Source: an uncultured Elusimicrobia bacterium
Lineage (GTDB): Bacteria > Elusimicrobiota > Elusimicrobia > Elusimicrobiales > Elusimicrobiaceae
DNA: 64,000 nucleotides
Reading direction: 5' to 3'
Assembly (NCBI GenBank): GCA_945913025.1
Contig: CAMECJ010000002.1
Span: 124,001 to 188,000, forward strand
The translations under genes were made by a program, and so were the position numbers. Numbering within the stretch: position 1 is the stretch's first letter; every line of letters begins with the position of its first letter. The notes beneath the pieces were generated by a model that ran no database searches, was not told the origin of the DNA, and saw only the letters and a list, made by a program, of their open reading frames with translations. Shown here piece after piece: positions 25,233 through 33,214 of the stretch.

Positions 25233-26675
25233 ATGAACGCCGTAAAACATTTTGCCGCCCAAGCGGGCGGTGCGCTTGTTAAACTGGGCAAAGCGCTTAT
25301 GCTCCCCATCGCCGTACTGCCTATCGCCGGACTCCTGCTCCGGCTGGGCCAGCCGGATTTGTTAAACATTGCGTTTATCAGCCAGTCGGGCGCGGCCGTA
25401 TTTAACCACCTGCCCGTCATTTTTGCCGTCGGCGTGGCAGTCGGTTTTGCCAAAGAAAGCCACGGCGCGGCGGCGCTCGCGGCCTTTATCGGCTACGTGA
25501 TTATGACCGCCGCCCTAGAAGCGCTTGATCCGTCCATTAATATGGGCGTGCTGGGCGGCATTTTGGCGGGCGTTATCGCGGGCGCGCTGTACAATAAATA
25601 CAAAGACATCAAACTGCCTTCTTACTTGGCCTTTTTCGGCGGACGGCGTTTTGTGCCCATTATTACGGGCGCGGCTTGTTTGCTGGCCGCGGGCGCGGCA
25701 TATTTTATTTGGCCACCCATCGGACGCGCCATTTCCGCATTCGGGGATTGGACGATTGCTTCCGGAAACGTCGGGCTGTTCTTCTACGGACTCGCCAACC
25801 GCCTGCTTATTCCGCTTGGCCTGCACCACATTTTAAATAACTTCGTATGGTTTCAATTCGGCGATTTCGCCACCGTACAAAACGGTATTGATACCGTCGT
25901 ACACGGCGATTTGACCCGCTTCTTCGCGCGCGACCCGCAAGCGGGAGCCTTTATGGCGGGATTTTTCCCCGTAATGATGTTCGGCCTGCCCGCCGCCTGT
26001 TTGGCGATGATTAAAACCGCCGATTCCAAACGCAAAAAAGCCGCCGCCGGCATTTTACTCTCAATGGCCTTAACATCCTTTTTAACAGGAATTACGGAAC
26101 CAATTGAATTTGCGTTTATGTTCTTGGCGTTTCCGCTTTACGTATTGCACGCCGTACTGACCGGATTATCTATGGCGCTGATGAACATTTTGGACGTAAA
26201 ACTCGGATTTACCTTCTCGGCGGGACTTTTTGACTACCTGTTAAGCGGCGGCATCGGCAAAAACGCGCTGATGTTAATCCCCGTGGGGCTGGTCTACGGG
26301 CTGATTTATTATTTCCTGTTTGTATTCGTCATTACGAAATGGAATTTAAAAACTCCCGGGAGGGAAGAAGAACCCGCAGCCGAAGAAGCTGTTGCCGAAC
26401 GGCCTCAGCCGGAAACGGCAACGGCGCAAGATACTCCCTTAACGCGCGGACAGCAGTATGTACAGGCGTTAGGCGGGAAAGAAAACATCGCCTCGCTGGG
26501 AGCCTGTGCCACGCGGCTAAGGCTGGAGGTCAAAAATCCGGATCTTGTAAATACAAACACATTAAAACAACTGGGTGCGCGCGGCGTGGTAAAAGGCGCG
26601 GCAGGAAGCGTGCAGGTGGTTATCGGGCCGGAAGCCGATATGCTGTGCGACGAAATAAAACCTTATTTAAATTAA
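25233..26675 (+). CDS. nagE: PTS N-acetylglucosamine-specific EIICB permease
   Basis: 480 residues from the ATG at 25233 with a GGAGG site. Residues 1-370 are a hydrophobic EIIC domain (KLGKALMLPIAVLPIAGLLL, the PLGLHHILNNFVWFQFG block, FLTGITEPIEFAFMF). After a Pro/Glu/Ala linker, the EIIB domain carries the phospho-cysteine C425 in SLGACATRLRLEV. It imports and phosphorylates GlcNAc or glucose. The missing EIIA is supplied by the upstream fused protein, and nagB and nagA downstream favour GlcNAc. Confidence 0.92.
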   Translation: MNAVKHFAAQAGGALVKLGKALMLPIAVLPIAGLLLRLGQPDLLNIAFISQSGAAVFNHLPVIFAVGVAVGFAKESHGAAALAAFIGYVIMTAALEALDPSINMGVLGGILAGVIAGALYNKYKDIKLPSYLAFFGGRRFVPIITGAACLLAAGAAYFIWPPIGRAISAFGDWTIASGNVGLFFYGLANRLLIPLGLHHILNNFVWFQFGDFATVQNGIDTVVHGDLTRFFARDPQAGAFMAGFFPVMMFGLPAACLAMIKTADSKRKKAAAGILLSMALTSFLTGITEPIEFAFMFLAFPLYVLHAVLTGLSMALMNILDVKLGFTFSAGLFDYLLSGGIGKNALMLIPVGLVYGLIYYFLFVFVITKWNLKTPGREEEPAAEEAVAERPQPETATAQDTPLTRGQQYVQALGGKENIASLGACATRLRLEVKNPDLVNTNTLKQLGARGVVKGAAGSVQVVIGPEADMLCDEIKPYLN

Positions 26676-26690
26676 ACGGAGAAAAGCGGT

Positions 26691-27512
26691 ATGCGGTTAG
26701 TAGTTACAAATATGAATTTGGGCCTTTGGGCCGCGGCGTACATTAAAGAAAAGATCAACGATTTTCAACCTACGCCCGAAAAACCTTTCGTGCTGGGGCT
26801 TCCCACGGGCGGCACGGTGGTGGATATGTACGCCAATTTGCGTTTGTTTTATAAAGAGGGCCTTCTTAATTTTCAAAACGTCGTTACATTTAATATGGAC
26901 GAATACGCCGGCCTGCCGCCCGATCACCCCCAAAGCTACCACAGCTATATGCGCCGCCACTTGTTTGACGAAGTAAACCTCCGCCCCGAAAACACCCATA
27001 TTTTAAACGGACTTGCCGCGGATCCGCAAGCGGAATGTAATGCGTTTGAAGCCCAAATCGCCAAGTTGGGCGGGATAGATTTATTCGTCGGCGGCATAGG
27101 TCAAAACGGGCACATCGCTTTTAACGAACCGTACTCCGCGTTTAACACGCGCACGCGGCTTGTAGAACTGACGCCCGATACGCGCCGTGCCAACGCGCGT
27201 TTTTTTAATAATGACCTGGCCCGCGTGCCCGAAAAAGCGCTGTCGGTGGGAATCGGCACGGTAACGGACGCAAAAGAAGTATTGTTTTTAGCTTCGGGCG
27301 AAAAAAAGGCGCAGGCCGTCGCACGGCTGATGCAAGAGGGCCAAGATCTTGCGTGGCCGCTAACCGCCTTAAAATTGCACCCGAAAGCCACCCTGCTCGC
27401 CGACCCGAAAGCTTGTTCTCTACTTACAGGAACACCGCGCCAAACACTTGACCGTCTAATGAGCGAACAACCTAACGAAGCGCATTGGACATTGGAAACG
27501 GAGGAAGCGTGA
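26691..27512 (+). CDS. nagB: Glucosamine-6-phosphate deaminase
   Basis: 273 residues. It converts glucosamine-6-phosphate to fructose-6-phosphate and ammonia. Family blocks: VLGLPTGGTVVDMYANL, FNMDEYAGLPPDHPQSYHSYM (catalytic Asp), and DLFVGGIGQNGHIAFNEP with the catalytic Asn-Gly-His. The 3' end overlaps the GTG start of nagA, and the spacing to nagE is 15 bases, so translation is coupled along the operon. Confidence 0.95.
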   Translation: MRLVVTNMNLGLWAAAYIKEKINDFQPTPEKPFVLGLPTGGTVVDMYANLRLFYKEGLLNFQNVVTFNMDEYAGLPPDHPQSYHSYMRRHLFDEVNLRPENTHILNGLAADPQAECNAFEAQIAKLGGIDLFVGGIGQNGHIAFNEPYSAFNTRTRLVELTPDTRRANARFFNNDLARVPEKALSVGIGTVTDAKEVLFLASGEKKAQAVARLMQEGQDLAWPLTALKLHPKATLLADPKACSLLTGTPRQTLDRLMSEQPNEAHWTLETEEA

Positions 27513-28669
27513 GCGCCTCTTTTGTTCTTCAAAATGTCCGCGCCGTACTGAAAGACGGCCTCTTGCCAAACGCTTCCATTTGGGTGGAAAACGGGTATAT
27601 CCGCCGTATCTTTCAGGCGGAAGAAACCTTGCCGCAACCCCTTTGCGCTTTGCCGCATACCGACGGACAGAACGCCTTGGCGCTGGCCGGATTTATTGAT
27701 GTACACATTCACGGTTTTGCGGGATTCGGGCCGGAACAGGCAACCGCGCAGGCGTTGTGGGAAATGTCAGCCCGTCTGGCGCGTGAAGGCGTTTGCGCGT
27801 TCTGCCCTACGCTGTATTGCGCAAAACCGCAGGAAATGGAGCAGCTGCTCCGTACGCTCGCGCCGGCCCTCGGCAAAGAAACGGGCGCCAAAATTTTAGG
27901 CTTTCACTTGGAAGGCCCCTTTATTTCTCCCGCCAAGCCCGGGGTAATGAAACCGCAGGACATCGCCCCCGCGGATATAAATGTTTTCAAACGGCTGTAC
28001 GACGCGGCGGAAGGGAAAATTGCGGCTATGACGCTGGCCCCCGAACTGGCCGGTATCGGGCCCGTAATTGAGTTTTGCTTGGAGCGCGGCATTTTGCCGC
28101 AAGCCGGACATACCAACGCTACATATAACGAATTTCTAACGGGCGCCGCGCGCGGCGTCACGCACGCCACGCACCTGTTTAACGCGATGAGTCCGTTTAC
28201 CCACCGCGCCCCCAACGCCGCCGGAGCGGTACTGTTGCACCCCAAGATTTCGTGCGAAATCATTGCCGACGGCGTACACGTCCACCCCGACGTAGTATCA
28301 TTTCTAAAACGCGTAAAACCCATAGAAAATATCGTGCTGGTAACGGATGCGTTAAAACCTACGGGGCAGACCGAAGGCCCCTTTATCGCCAACGGAGAAG
28401 AAGTGATTTTTGACGGCGGCGTGTGGAAACGCAAAGCGGACGGCGTAATCGCCGGCTCCGCGCTAACAATGGCGCGCGGCGTGAAGAATTTAGTGGATTT
28501 CGGGTATACGCTTGATGAAGCCGCGGCCTGTGCGTCTGCCAATCCGGCTCGGCTGATGAAACGGCCCCAAACGGGCCGCTTAGCCGAAGGGTTTACGGCG
28601 GACATTGTTTTATTGGACGGGAATTTTAAGCCCGTAAAGACGTTTATTCAGGGACGGGAAGTAAAATAA
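27509..28669 (+). CDS. nagA: N-acetylglucosamine-6-phosphate deacetylase
   Basis: 386 residues from a GTG at 27509, which overlaps the nagB stop (GTGA) and has a GGAGG site 4 bases upstream; an ATG at 27485 would lie inside nagB with no such site. An amidohydrolase-fold enzyme removing acetate from GlcNAc-6-phosphate. Metal motif GFIDVHIHGFAG, GFHLEGPFISPAKPG, and the histidines in QAGHTNATYNEF and GVTHATHLFNAM are in place. Last gene of the operon. Confidence 0.94.
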   Translation: MSASFVLQNVRAVLKDGLLPNASIWVENGYIRRIFQAEETLPQPLCALPHTDGQNALALAGFIDVHIHGFAGFGPEQATAQALWEMSARLAREGVCAFCPTLYCAKPQEMEQLLRTLAPALGKETGAKILGFHLEGPFISPAKPGVMKPQDIAPADINVFKRLYDAAEGKIAAMTLAPELAGIGPVIEFCLERGILPQAGHTNATYNEFLTGAARGVTHATHLFNAMSPFTHRAPNAAGAVLLHPKISCEIIADGVHVHPDVVSFLKRVKPIENIVLVTDALKPTGQTEGPFIANGEEVIFDGGVWKRKADGVIAGSALTMARGVKNLVDFGYTLDEAAACASANPARLMKRPQTGRLAEGFTADIVLLDGNFKPVKTFIQGREVK

Positions 28670-28758
28670 AAGGAGGTTGCTCTACGCTTCCCCCTAAAAA
28701 TTAAAAAAAGCCGACTAAGTTGCGGAGGTTATTCACTTGCTCATTCTCCCCCTCCGGA

Positions 28759-29238
28759 CTATTCCGTCCAACAATCCGTACAATCCCCCGCACCGGGCCA
28801 CGAAATACAGCGGGCGTTTCCGTGAGAGTTAAATCCAAATTTTTTACACCACGTATTACTGGAAGTTTCAAAACACGTTCTGCGTCCTTCATTAAAAGAC
28901 AGCACATAATAAGGAGAGGTTTTTCGGCTATATGCCGCTGGACGGCCGTTTTCAATAAAATACTGAAAATATTTCGTATTAAAAGATGTTCCCGACACAT
29001 CTGCTCCGTTTTCGTCCTTAAAAGAAACACTCAATTCTTCAAATGGATAATCTGCGTTGGTTGTTCCTGCTTCCATATTTTTTATTTCCAATGCGTCTTT
29101 AATGGACTTCAACGTCGTCCACGCTTCCGCCGCGCGGGATTTTTCCACCGCCGTCGTATACTGCGGCAACGCTACAGACGACAAAATACCGATAATTAAT
29201 ACAACGACCAATAATTCAATCAGTGTAAAACCTTTCAT
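28759..29238 (-). CDS. Type IV pilin-like protein (pilin C)
   Basis: 159 residues from the ATG at 29238 (GGAGGG site upstream; a longer frame to 29340 is leader sequence). It has the shortest leader of the group, MKG, followed by [16 protein letters not shown] and ALPQYTTAVEKSRAAEAW. The C-terminal half carries six cysteines (RRTCFETSSNTWCKKFG, ARCISW, GDCTDCW), including the recurring CKKFG motif. It is transcribed toward nagA and driven by the poly-T promoter at 29355-29381. Its leader is shared with pilin F. Confidence 0.9.
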   Translation of the reverse strand: MKGFTLIELLVVVLIIGILSSVALPQYTTAVEKSRAAEAWTTLKSIKDALEIKNMEAGTTNADYPFEELSVSFKDENGADVSGTSFNTKYFQYFIENGRPAAYSRKTSPYYVLSFNEGRRTCFETSSNTWCKKFGFNSHGNARCISWPGAGDCTDCWTE

Positions 29239-29253
29239 TTTATTTCCCTCCAT

Positions 29254-29354
29254 CAAAAAAGTCATCCCAATTCGTTTCTGCACTGGAACTACCGATTTTA
29301 AGCGAACAAACCCTAATCGGGAGATCTCGCACAGAAACACTACGGAATAACCCT
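29254..29354 (-). repeat. Pilin leader block shared with pilin F
   Basis: About 100 bases match 51612-51713: GTCATCC, CGTTTCTG, AATCGGGAGATC, CACAGAAA and GGAATAACC appear in the same order and spacing. Confidence 0.7.
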
Positions 29355-29381
29355 ATCGTATCAAAAAAAAAAACGGGTCAA
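29355..29381 (-). promoter_or_regulatory. Poly-T spacer promoter of pilin C
   Basis: Minus strand: TTGACC, CG, a run of 11 T, GA, TACGAT; the spacer is 15 nt. Confidence 0.6.
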
Positions 29382-29619
29382 GGCTTTCTTCTTACTTTTT
29401 GTATCGCCAAAAAGTAAGCAAAAAACTCGCAGGCCAGATCCTATAAAACGCACTCTCGGCGGATGTTTTTACAACTCGCTCCGCTCAAACAAGTAAAAAC
29501 ATTTTTCCGCCTTAAGGCGTTTTATAAACAGGATATAGGCCTGCAAAAGGCAACGGCAAACGCTTTTTATAAACAGGCTAAGGGAGGAACATACAGCAAC
29601 ACGAGTTTTATAGACGGGT

Positions 29620-29688
29620 CAAGGGGAAGCTGGGCCCCCTTTCCCACCGCACTCCTCTGATTACTTGAGCCACACTATTTTAGAAATG
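29620..29688. repeat. Three-copy motif, copy 2
   Basis: Same pattern as 3413-3483 (CTCCTCTGATTACTTGAGCC, ACACTATTTTAG), adjacent to a TTGACCCG sequence without a T run. Confidence 0.55.
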
Positions 29689-29911
29689 ACGCGAACGAAT
29701 GAACGGCAACAAATAAGCGGGAGAGCCCATGCTGAAACATCACGGGATGACTTTATCAACAGACTAGATTCCTGATTACAACCTTCCGGAATGACGCGGC
29801 GCATGGTTCCGCAATGACCTAAAAGGTGTTTCCGGAATGACGCGGCGCGTGGTTCCAGAAAGACATCGCGAGGGCTTCCCAAATGACGACAATTACACCA
29901 TTCATTAAGCC

Positions 29912-29988
29912 GTCATTCCGTAGTGTCCTTATACGGGATCTCGTCGTTATGAAACAATAGAGTCCTAACTATAACCCTCCGGCATGAC
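29912..29988. repeat. Extragenic palindromic element, copy 3
   Basis: Runs from GTCATTCCG to GGCATGAC around a CGTCGTTATGAAAC centre; close to the element at 51486-51562. Confidence 0.7.
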
Positions 29989-30015
29989 ATAACTGTATCA
30001 GCGGCCAAAATAGCA

Positions 30016-30048
30016 AGAACGGGCGGAAAATAATTTTTCGCCCGTTCT
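30016..30048. repeat. Intergenic hairpin repeat / terminator
   Basis: An AGAACGGGCGGAAAA arm pairs with TTTTCGCCCGTTCT. Same family as 9162-9194 and 62261-62293; it lies just past the stop of the OsmC gene. Confidence 0.65.
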
Positions 30049-30074
30049 ACAAATTACGCAGTTGATACTAGCCG

Positions 30075-30461
30075 CTATTTAACACTTACGTTAAAAGCAA
30101 TGTCCTCCCGTAAGCTGTTATGCACCGGACACTCCTGCGCCGCCTGCGCATAAAATGCTTTTTGATCCTCTTTCAAGCATTCAGGAAATGAAAATTTGAC
30201 TTTTATCGCAGTTATGCGGGTATGTTTATCGTCAAATACCGGTTCTAATGTTACTTCCGCTCCGCTTACGTCTTCCCCGCGTTTGGATGCAATAAATCCC
30301 AGCTTCGTCATCATGCACGCTCCTAGTGCGGCACATAACAATTCCCCTGGGTTCATCTCACTGCGCGGATCAATAAAGGCGGTTTTTACGTGCGCAGCGG
30401 AATCCACTAAAATTCCCGTCGTTTCTAAATTTTTGCCTAATGTCGTTTTGATAATTGCCAT
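30075..30461 (-). CDS. OsmC family protein
   Basis: 128 residues, OsmC/Ohr fold. The family's two reactive cysteines are present as AALGACMMTKLGF and AAQECPVHNSLR. Such proteins reduce organic hydroperoxides through the cysteine pair. A second OsmC protein sits at 35569-35967 and differs considerably, so they are separate family members, not a recent duplication. A hairpin terminator follows on its own strand. Confidence 0.85.
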   Translation of the reverse strand: MAIIKTTLGKNLETTGILVDSAAHVKTAFIDPRSEMNPGELLCAALGACMMTKLGFIASKRGEDVSGAEVTLEPVFDDKHTRITAIKVKFSFPECLKEDQKAFYAQAAQECPVHNSLREDIAFNVSVK

Positions 30462-30537
30462 ATTTATTCCCCCTTCAAGATACTATTAGAATAAGAATGT
30501 GTTTATTCTATGGCAACCATTTTTTTATATTAGACGG

Positions 30538-31578
30538 TTACGGTAATTTGTATGTAATATGCCGCATTTCCCGTTGGTTGTTGCGGATGGAAAAGTGGAG
30601 CTCATCCCCTGACAGCAATTCAAAATCTCCAAACGCCAGTTCGCAATGATCATCGGAATATGGATGGGGATAATTACGCAGTTCTTGGACAAAAACTATT
30701 TCCCCGTCGCGAAGAACCGATACGGCATACACTCTTTCAGACGGAAGCAACTTGCCGATTGACCAACCTCTAAACGATAAATCGCGCGAAAAACTGTAGC
30801 CGTTTTCTAAATAGCGGTTGAGCAAAAGCGGTAACCCCTTGGACATATTGACGGCAAAACTCCGCGGCAGTCCCTCTGCTACTTCACAGCTGCCGACATG
30901 CATTCCTACAACATTCCATTGGCCATCTATCTGCTGAACGACGGGAGATCCGCAGTAACCGTTGATATTAAACGGATTGTTTACGTCTTCCCCAAAGATA
31001 CGGCGGTCCGCCGTCAGCCCAAAACCTTCCGCATTAAATAGATAACGTTCCATCGGCAAAATTTCTTCCAGACCAGAAACGCGTCCATAAACGTATCCAA
31101 ACGAATACGCCTCTTTATTTAACATCGGCGCTCCGATGGAAAGCGGCTGCACAAACGGCGCTTCCTCCTGCGGAAACTCTGCCAAAGAAATATCCAGCGA
31201 ATGCCACCCTGCGTTGCCGTTCGCAACTATACTGATTTCACGTTCTACCGGCTGCCGGTTTTCCCCTATAAAACGGATTAAACGCCGCGAACCGGCAACT
31301 CCACCGATATGATACGGCATCGCCACCCATAAACGCCGATGAGAACTAACGATAAACCCCGTCCCCAACACTTCCGACGCACCGGGGCGGGAAATTTGCA
31401 CCAATCCGCGGGAAACTTGGCTTATTAATTTTCTTTGCGTAAAGGCCTGACGCGCCAATTGAATACTCCGAACCGACACAATACTCTTCACTCCGCGCGC
31501 CAAACCGCCCTGCGCATATAATGAACCACACGCAAGATAACAACACAACAGTAAAAATAAACATTGAAAAACCTTCAT
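30538..31578 (-). CDS. Secreted trypsin-like serine protease
   Basis: 346 residues from the ATG at 31578; the first residues form a signal peptide (VFQCLFLLLCCYLACGSLYAQ). A chymotrypsin-fold triad can be placed: His90 in VAMPYHIGG, Asp129 in GWHSLDISLAEF, and Ser211 in NGYCGSPVVQ, where the usual GDSG is GYCGS. A disulfide could link C209 with C231 in HVGSCEV. There is no PDZ domain, so it is not a typical DegP/HtrA. The C-terminal 90 residues are a beta-rich unknown domain. No immunity or secretion genes are adjacent. Confidence 0.72.
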   Translation of the reverse strand: MKVFQCLFLLLCCYLACGSLYAQGGLARGVKSIVSVRSIQLARQAFTQRKLISQVSRGLVQISRPGASEVLGTGFIVSSHRRLWVAMPYHIGGVAGSRRLIRFIGENRQPVEREISIVANGNAGWHSLDISLAEFPQEEAPFVQPLSIGAPMLNKEAYSFGYVYGRVSGLEEILPMERYLFNAEGFGLTADRRIFGEDVNNPFNINGYCGSPVVQQIDGQWNVVGMHVGSCEVAEGLPRSFAVNMSKGLPLLLNRYLENGYSFSRDLSFRGWSIGKLLPSERVYAVSVLRDGEIVFVQELRNYPHPYSDDHCELAFGDFELLSGDELHFSIRNNQREMRHITYKLP

Positions 31579-32037
31579 ATAGCTATTGTGACAGATTTTT
31601 GTCCAACGTACCAGAGTCAAAAGTCCTATTCGCCGCTAGGACCTCAGATCCTAGGTTTACATTCGGCCTGTTTTGTAAAGTTTCAAAAAAATGCTGGCCA
31701 AAGAACGCCAAAATTATTATTATAAATTATATTTAGTATAAGGAGTATAGTAAATACACGATAAGCCTTAAACGCGGCTTACAAAAAATTTAATTCTGTT
31801 TTTGGAACCGTATGCGGAATACGGTGCGCTGACGGGATACCGGCGGCACATTTTCCCTCCAAAAACAGCCGATTCAGACACAGTATATCCGAGCTGATCC
31901 CTTGGGTGTACTGTGTCGAGTGCTTCCCGCCATATTTTATATGGCGGGGGCCGCGGCTGTTATGATTTGGGTTAGGGAAAATGGCTCAAACATAACAGCC
32001 GTTTTTGTTTGCCCGAAAACAGAATAAGGAGAAAAAA
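31579..32037. other. Intergenic region holding a structured RNA candidate
   Basis: The left part (31579-31740) is AT-rich and must contain the protease promoter (-) and a + strand promoter near the TATTATAAATTA stretch. The right part forms a chain of stems described as a separate feature. No protein gene is supported. Confidence 0.6.
31790..32008 (+). ncRNA. Structured RNA or 5' leader ending in a terminator, upstream of pilin H
   Basis: Several perfect stems follow one another. CTGTTTTTGGA (31796-31806) pairs with TCCAAAAACAG (31858-31868), enclosing ACCGTAT/ATACGGT. GACACAGTA (31877-31885) pairs with TACTGTGTC (31909-31917). CCCGCCATA (31926-31934) pairs with TATGGCGGG (31940-31948). CGGCTGTTATG (31954-31964) pairs with CATAACAGCCG (31991-32001), extended by TTTGGG/CTCAAA, and TTTTTG follows. 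It matches no riboswitch class that I can recognise. It may be an independent small RNA or an attenuator controlling pilin H. Confidence 0.55.
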
Positions 32038-32544
32038 ATGAAGAAATCGGGCTTTACCTTAATTGAATTATTGGTGGTGGTGTTAATTATTGGTATTTTG
32101 GCGGCGGTGGCGTTGCCGCAGTACCAAAAAGCGGTGTTTAAGTCAAAATGGACCGAAGCTATGATGAATTTAAAAACACTAAAGAATGCAATAGAAGTGT
32201 GTGAGATGACAAATGGCAGAGCAAATTCATCAAATCCGAGTCATCCTTGTTTTGATAGTTCAAATCTTGATATTTCTTTGGGGGAGGAAGACGGAGGGAA
32301 TTTCCATGGAAGAAATTTTATTTATCATATAGATAGAGGCGCGCTTAGTTCCGATAGTACTATAGCTGCAGGCGCTCATCCTTCTTTTGGCGAGAATCGA
32401 GGCCGCTACGATCTGTGCCTATGTATATATGATGATGGACATTTTGCAATGAATCAAGCTGATTGTATTGATGATAGTTCGCCCAGTTTTGATTATGCGA
32501 AAGCTTTGAATATACAAAAAGATGAAGATTGTACCTGCTGTTAA
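32038..32544 (+). CDS. Type IV pilin-like protein (pilin H)
   Basis: 168 residues from the ATG at 32038 (AAGGAG site); the frame could extend to 32005 without support. Leader MKKSG, then [17 protein letters not shown] and [17 protein letters not shown]. It is the only pilin on the + strand here and the only one without the poly-T promoter; instead a structured RNA with a terminator precedes it. The coding DNA is visibly more AT-rich than its neighbours. The C-terminus is acidic and Cys-rich ([22 protein letters not shown]). It lacks the CKxLG motif of its relatives. Confidence 0.88.
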   Translation: MKKSGFTLIELLVVVLIIGILAAVALPQYQKAVFKSKWTEAMMNLKTLKNAIEVCEMTNGRANSSNPSHPCFDSSNLDISLGEEDGGNFHGRNFIYHIDRGALSSDSTIAAGAHPSFGENRGRYDLCLCIYDDGHFAMNQADCIDDSSPSFDYAKALNIQKDEDCTCC

Positions 32545-32760
32545 CAGTCAAAATCGTTTATCAATGCATGAACAGTAGATGATAACTCGCTTTTTGTGAA
32601 GAACTTGATATTTTTGACTCTAAAGAAAATAAAACAAGGTCAAAAAAAGAAGGATGCTTTCAAAAAATAGGTTCTCATTAGAACATACAGGGAACGACTT
32701 GCACTCCGGTTTGTTTTTTGACAGGCCAATTCTCCATATCGGAGCTCGCCCCTGCGGTTC

Positions 32761-32885
32761 GCGCCTCAAACAAAAACATCGCTCCGCCTTTCTCGTCCTA
32801 ACACGGCATAAAGCAGTTTATGCCGCTCTCGGGGGCCCATGCCAATAAAAAAGCACCCAAACGGGTGCTTTTTTAAATGGCTCCC
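32761..32885. repeat. Direct repeat, copy distal to tRNA-Asn
   Basis: Matches 32966-33090 with about three mismatches and a 205-base offset. It includes the tRNA terminator and the last eight bases (TGGCTCCC on the + strand) of the tRNA-Asn gene, then diverges. Confidence 0.85.
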
Positions 32886-32965
32886 ATGCCTCGGCTTCCG
32901 GTAAAATTCCTGACGGAATTTTCCTGCAGCCCGGGCTCGCGGTTTTTGCCTTTCGGCGCAACCAC

Positions 32966-33090
32966 GCGCCTCAAACAAAAACATCGCTCCGCCTTTCTCG
33001 TCCTAACGCGGCATAAAGCAGTTTATGCCGCTCTCGGGGGCCCAAGCCAATAAAAAAGCACCCAAACGGGTGCTTTTTTAAATGGCTCCC
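32966..33090. repeat. Direct repeat, copy joined to tRNA-Asn
   Basis: Second copy of the 125-bp repeat; its right end runs into the 3' end of the intact tRNA-Asn gene. Confidence 0.85.
33051..33078 (-). terminator. Terminator of tRNA-Asn
   Basis: A GCACCC/GGGTGC stem with T6 on the minus strand, a few bases after the tRNA CCA. A second copy is at 32846-32873 in the duplicated segment. Confidence 0.75.
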
Positions 33091-33157
33091 CGAGTAGGAC
33101 TCGAACCTACAACCTACCGGTTAACAGCCGGTCGCTCCACCATTGAGCTATCGGGGA
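33083..33157 (-). tRNA. tRNA-Asn(GTT)
   Basis: Read on the minus strand: acceptor TCCCCGA pairs with TCGGGGA, D-arm TAGCTCAATGGTGGAGC, anticodon loop CTGTTAACC (GTT), T-arm with GGTTCGAGTCC, discriminator G and an encoded CCA. Full cloverleaf, 75 bases. Confidence 0.97.
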
Positions 33158-33214
33158 AAAATTTGTTTTTTGTGCGTCTCATTCTTACTACATAGATATT
33201 GTATGAAATAATTT

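Larger units (their letters stand above)
29382..30074. other. Long intergenic region with decayed repeats
   Basis: No gene is supported. It holds an exact inverted repeat CTTACTTTTTG/CAAAAAGTAAG just left of the promoter, and repeated TTATAAACAGG. A second TTGACCCG module near 29611 has lost its T run. A motif copy shared with pilins A and F (29620-29688) follows, then several partial GGAATGAC palindromes (29743-29890), a complete one (29912-29988), and a hairpin repeat (30016-30048). Confidence 0.6.
32545..33082. other. Intergenic region between pilin H and tRNA-Asn
   Basis: The first 200 bases are AT-rich with no gene or clear structure. The remainder is a 125-bp direct repeat (32761-32885 and 32966-33090), each copy with a GCACCCAAACGGGTGC terminator. 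Between the copies is a short AAAATTCC/GGAATTTT hairpin (32903-32922). Confidence 0.6.

Noticed and set aside
29463-29660. Short open frame in the pilin C upstream region
   Set aside because: It covers known repeats (TTATAAACAGG, three-copy motif) and has no ribosome site.
31790-32008. c-di-GMP riboswitch before pilin H
   Set aside because: The conserved sequence blocks of GEMM-I and c-di-GMP-II were not found, so only an unclassified structure is reported.
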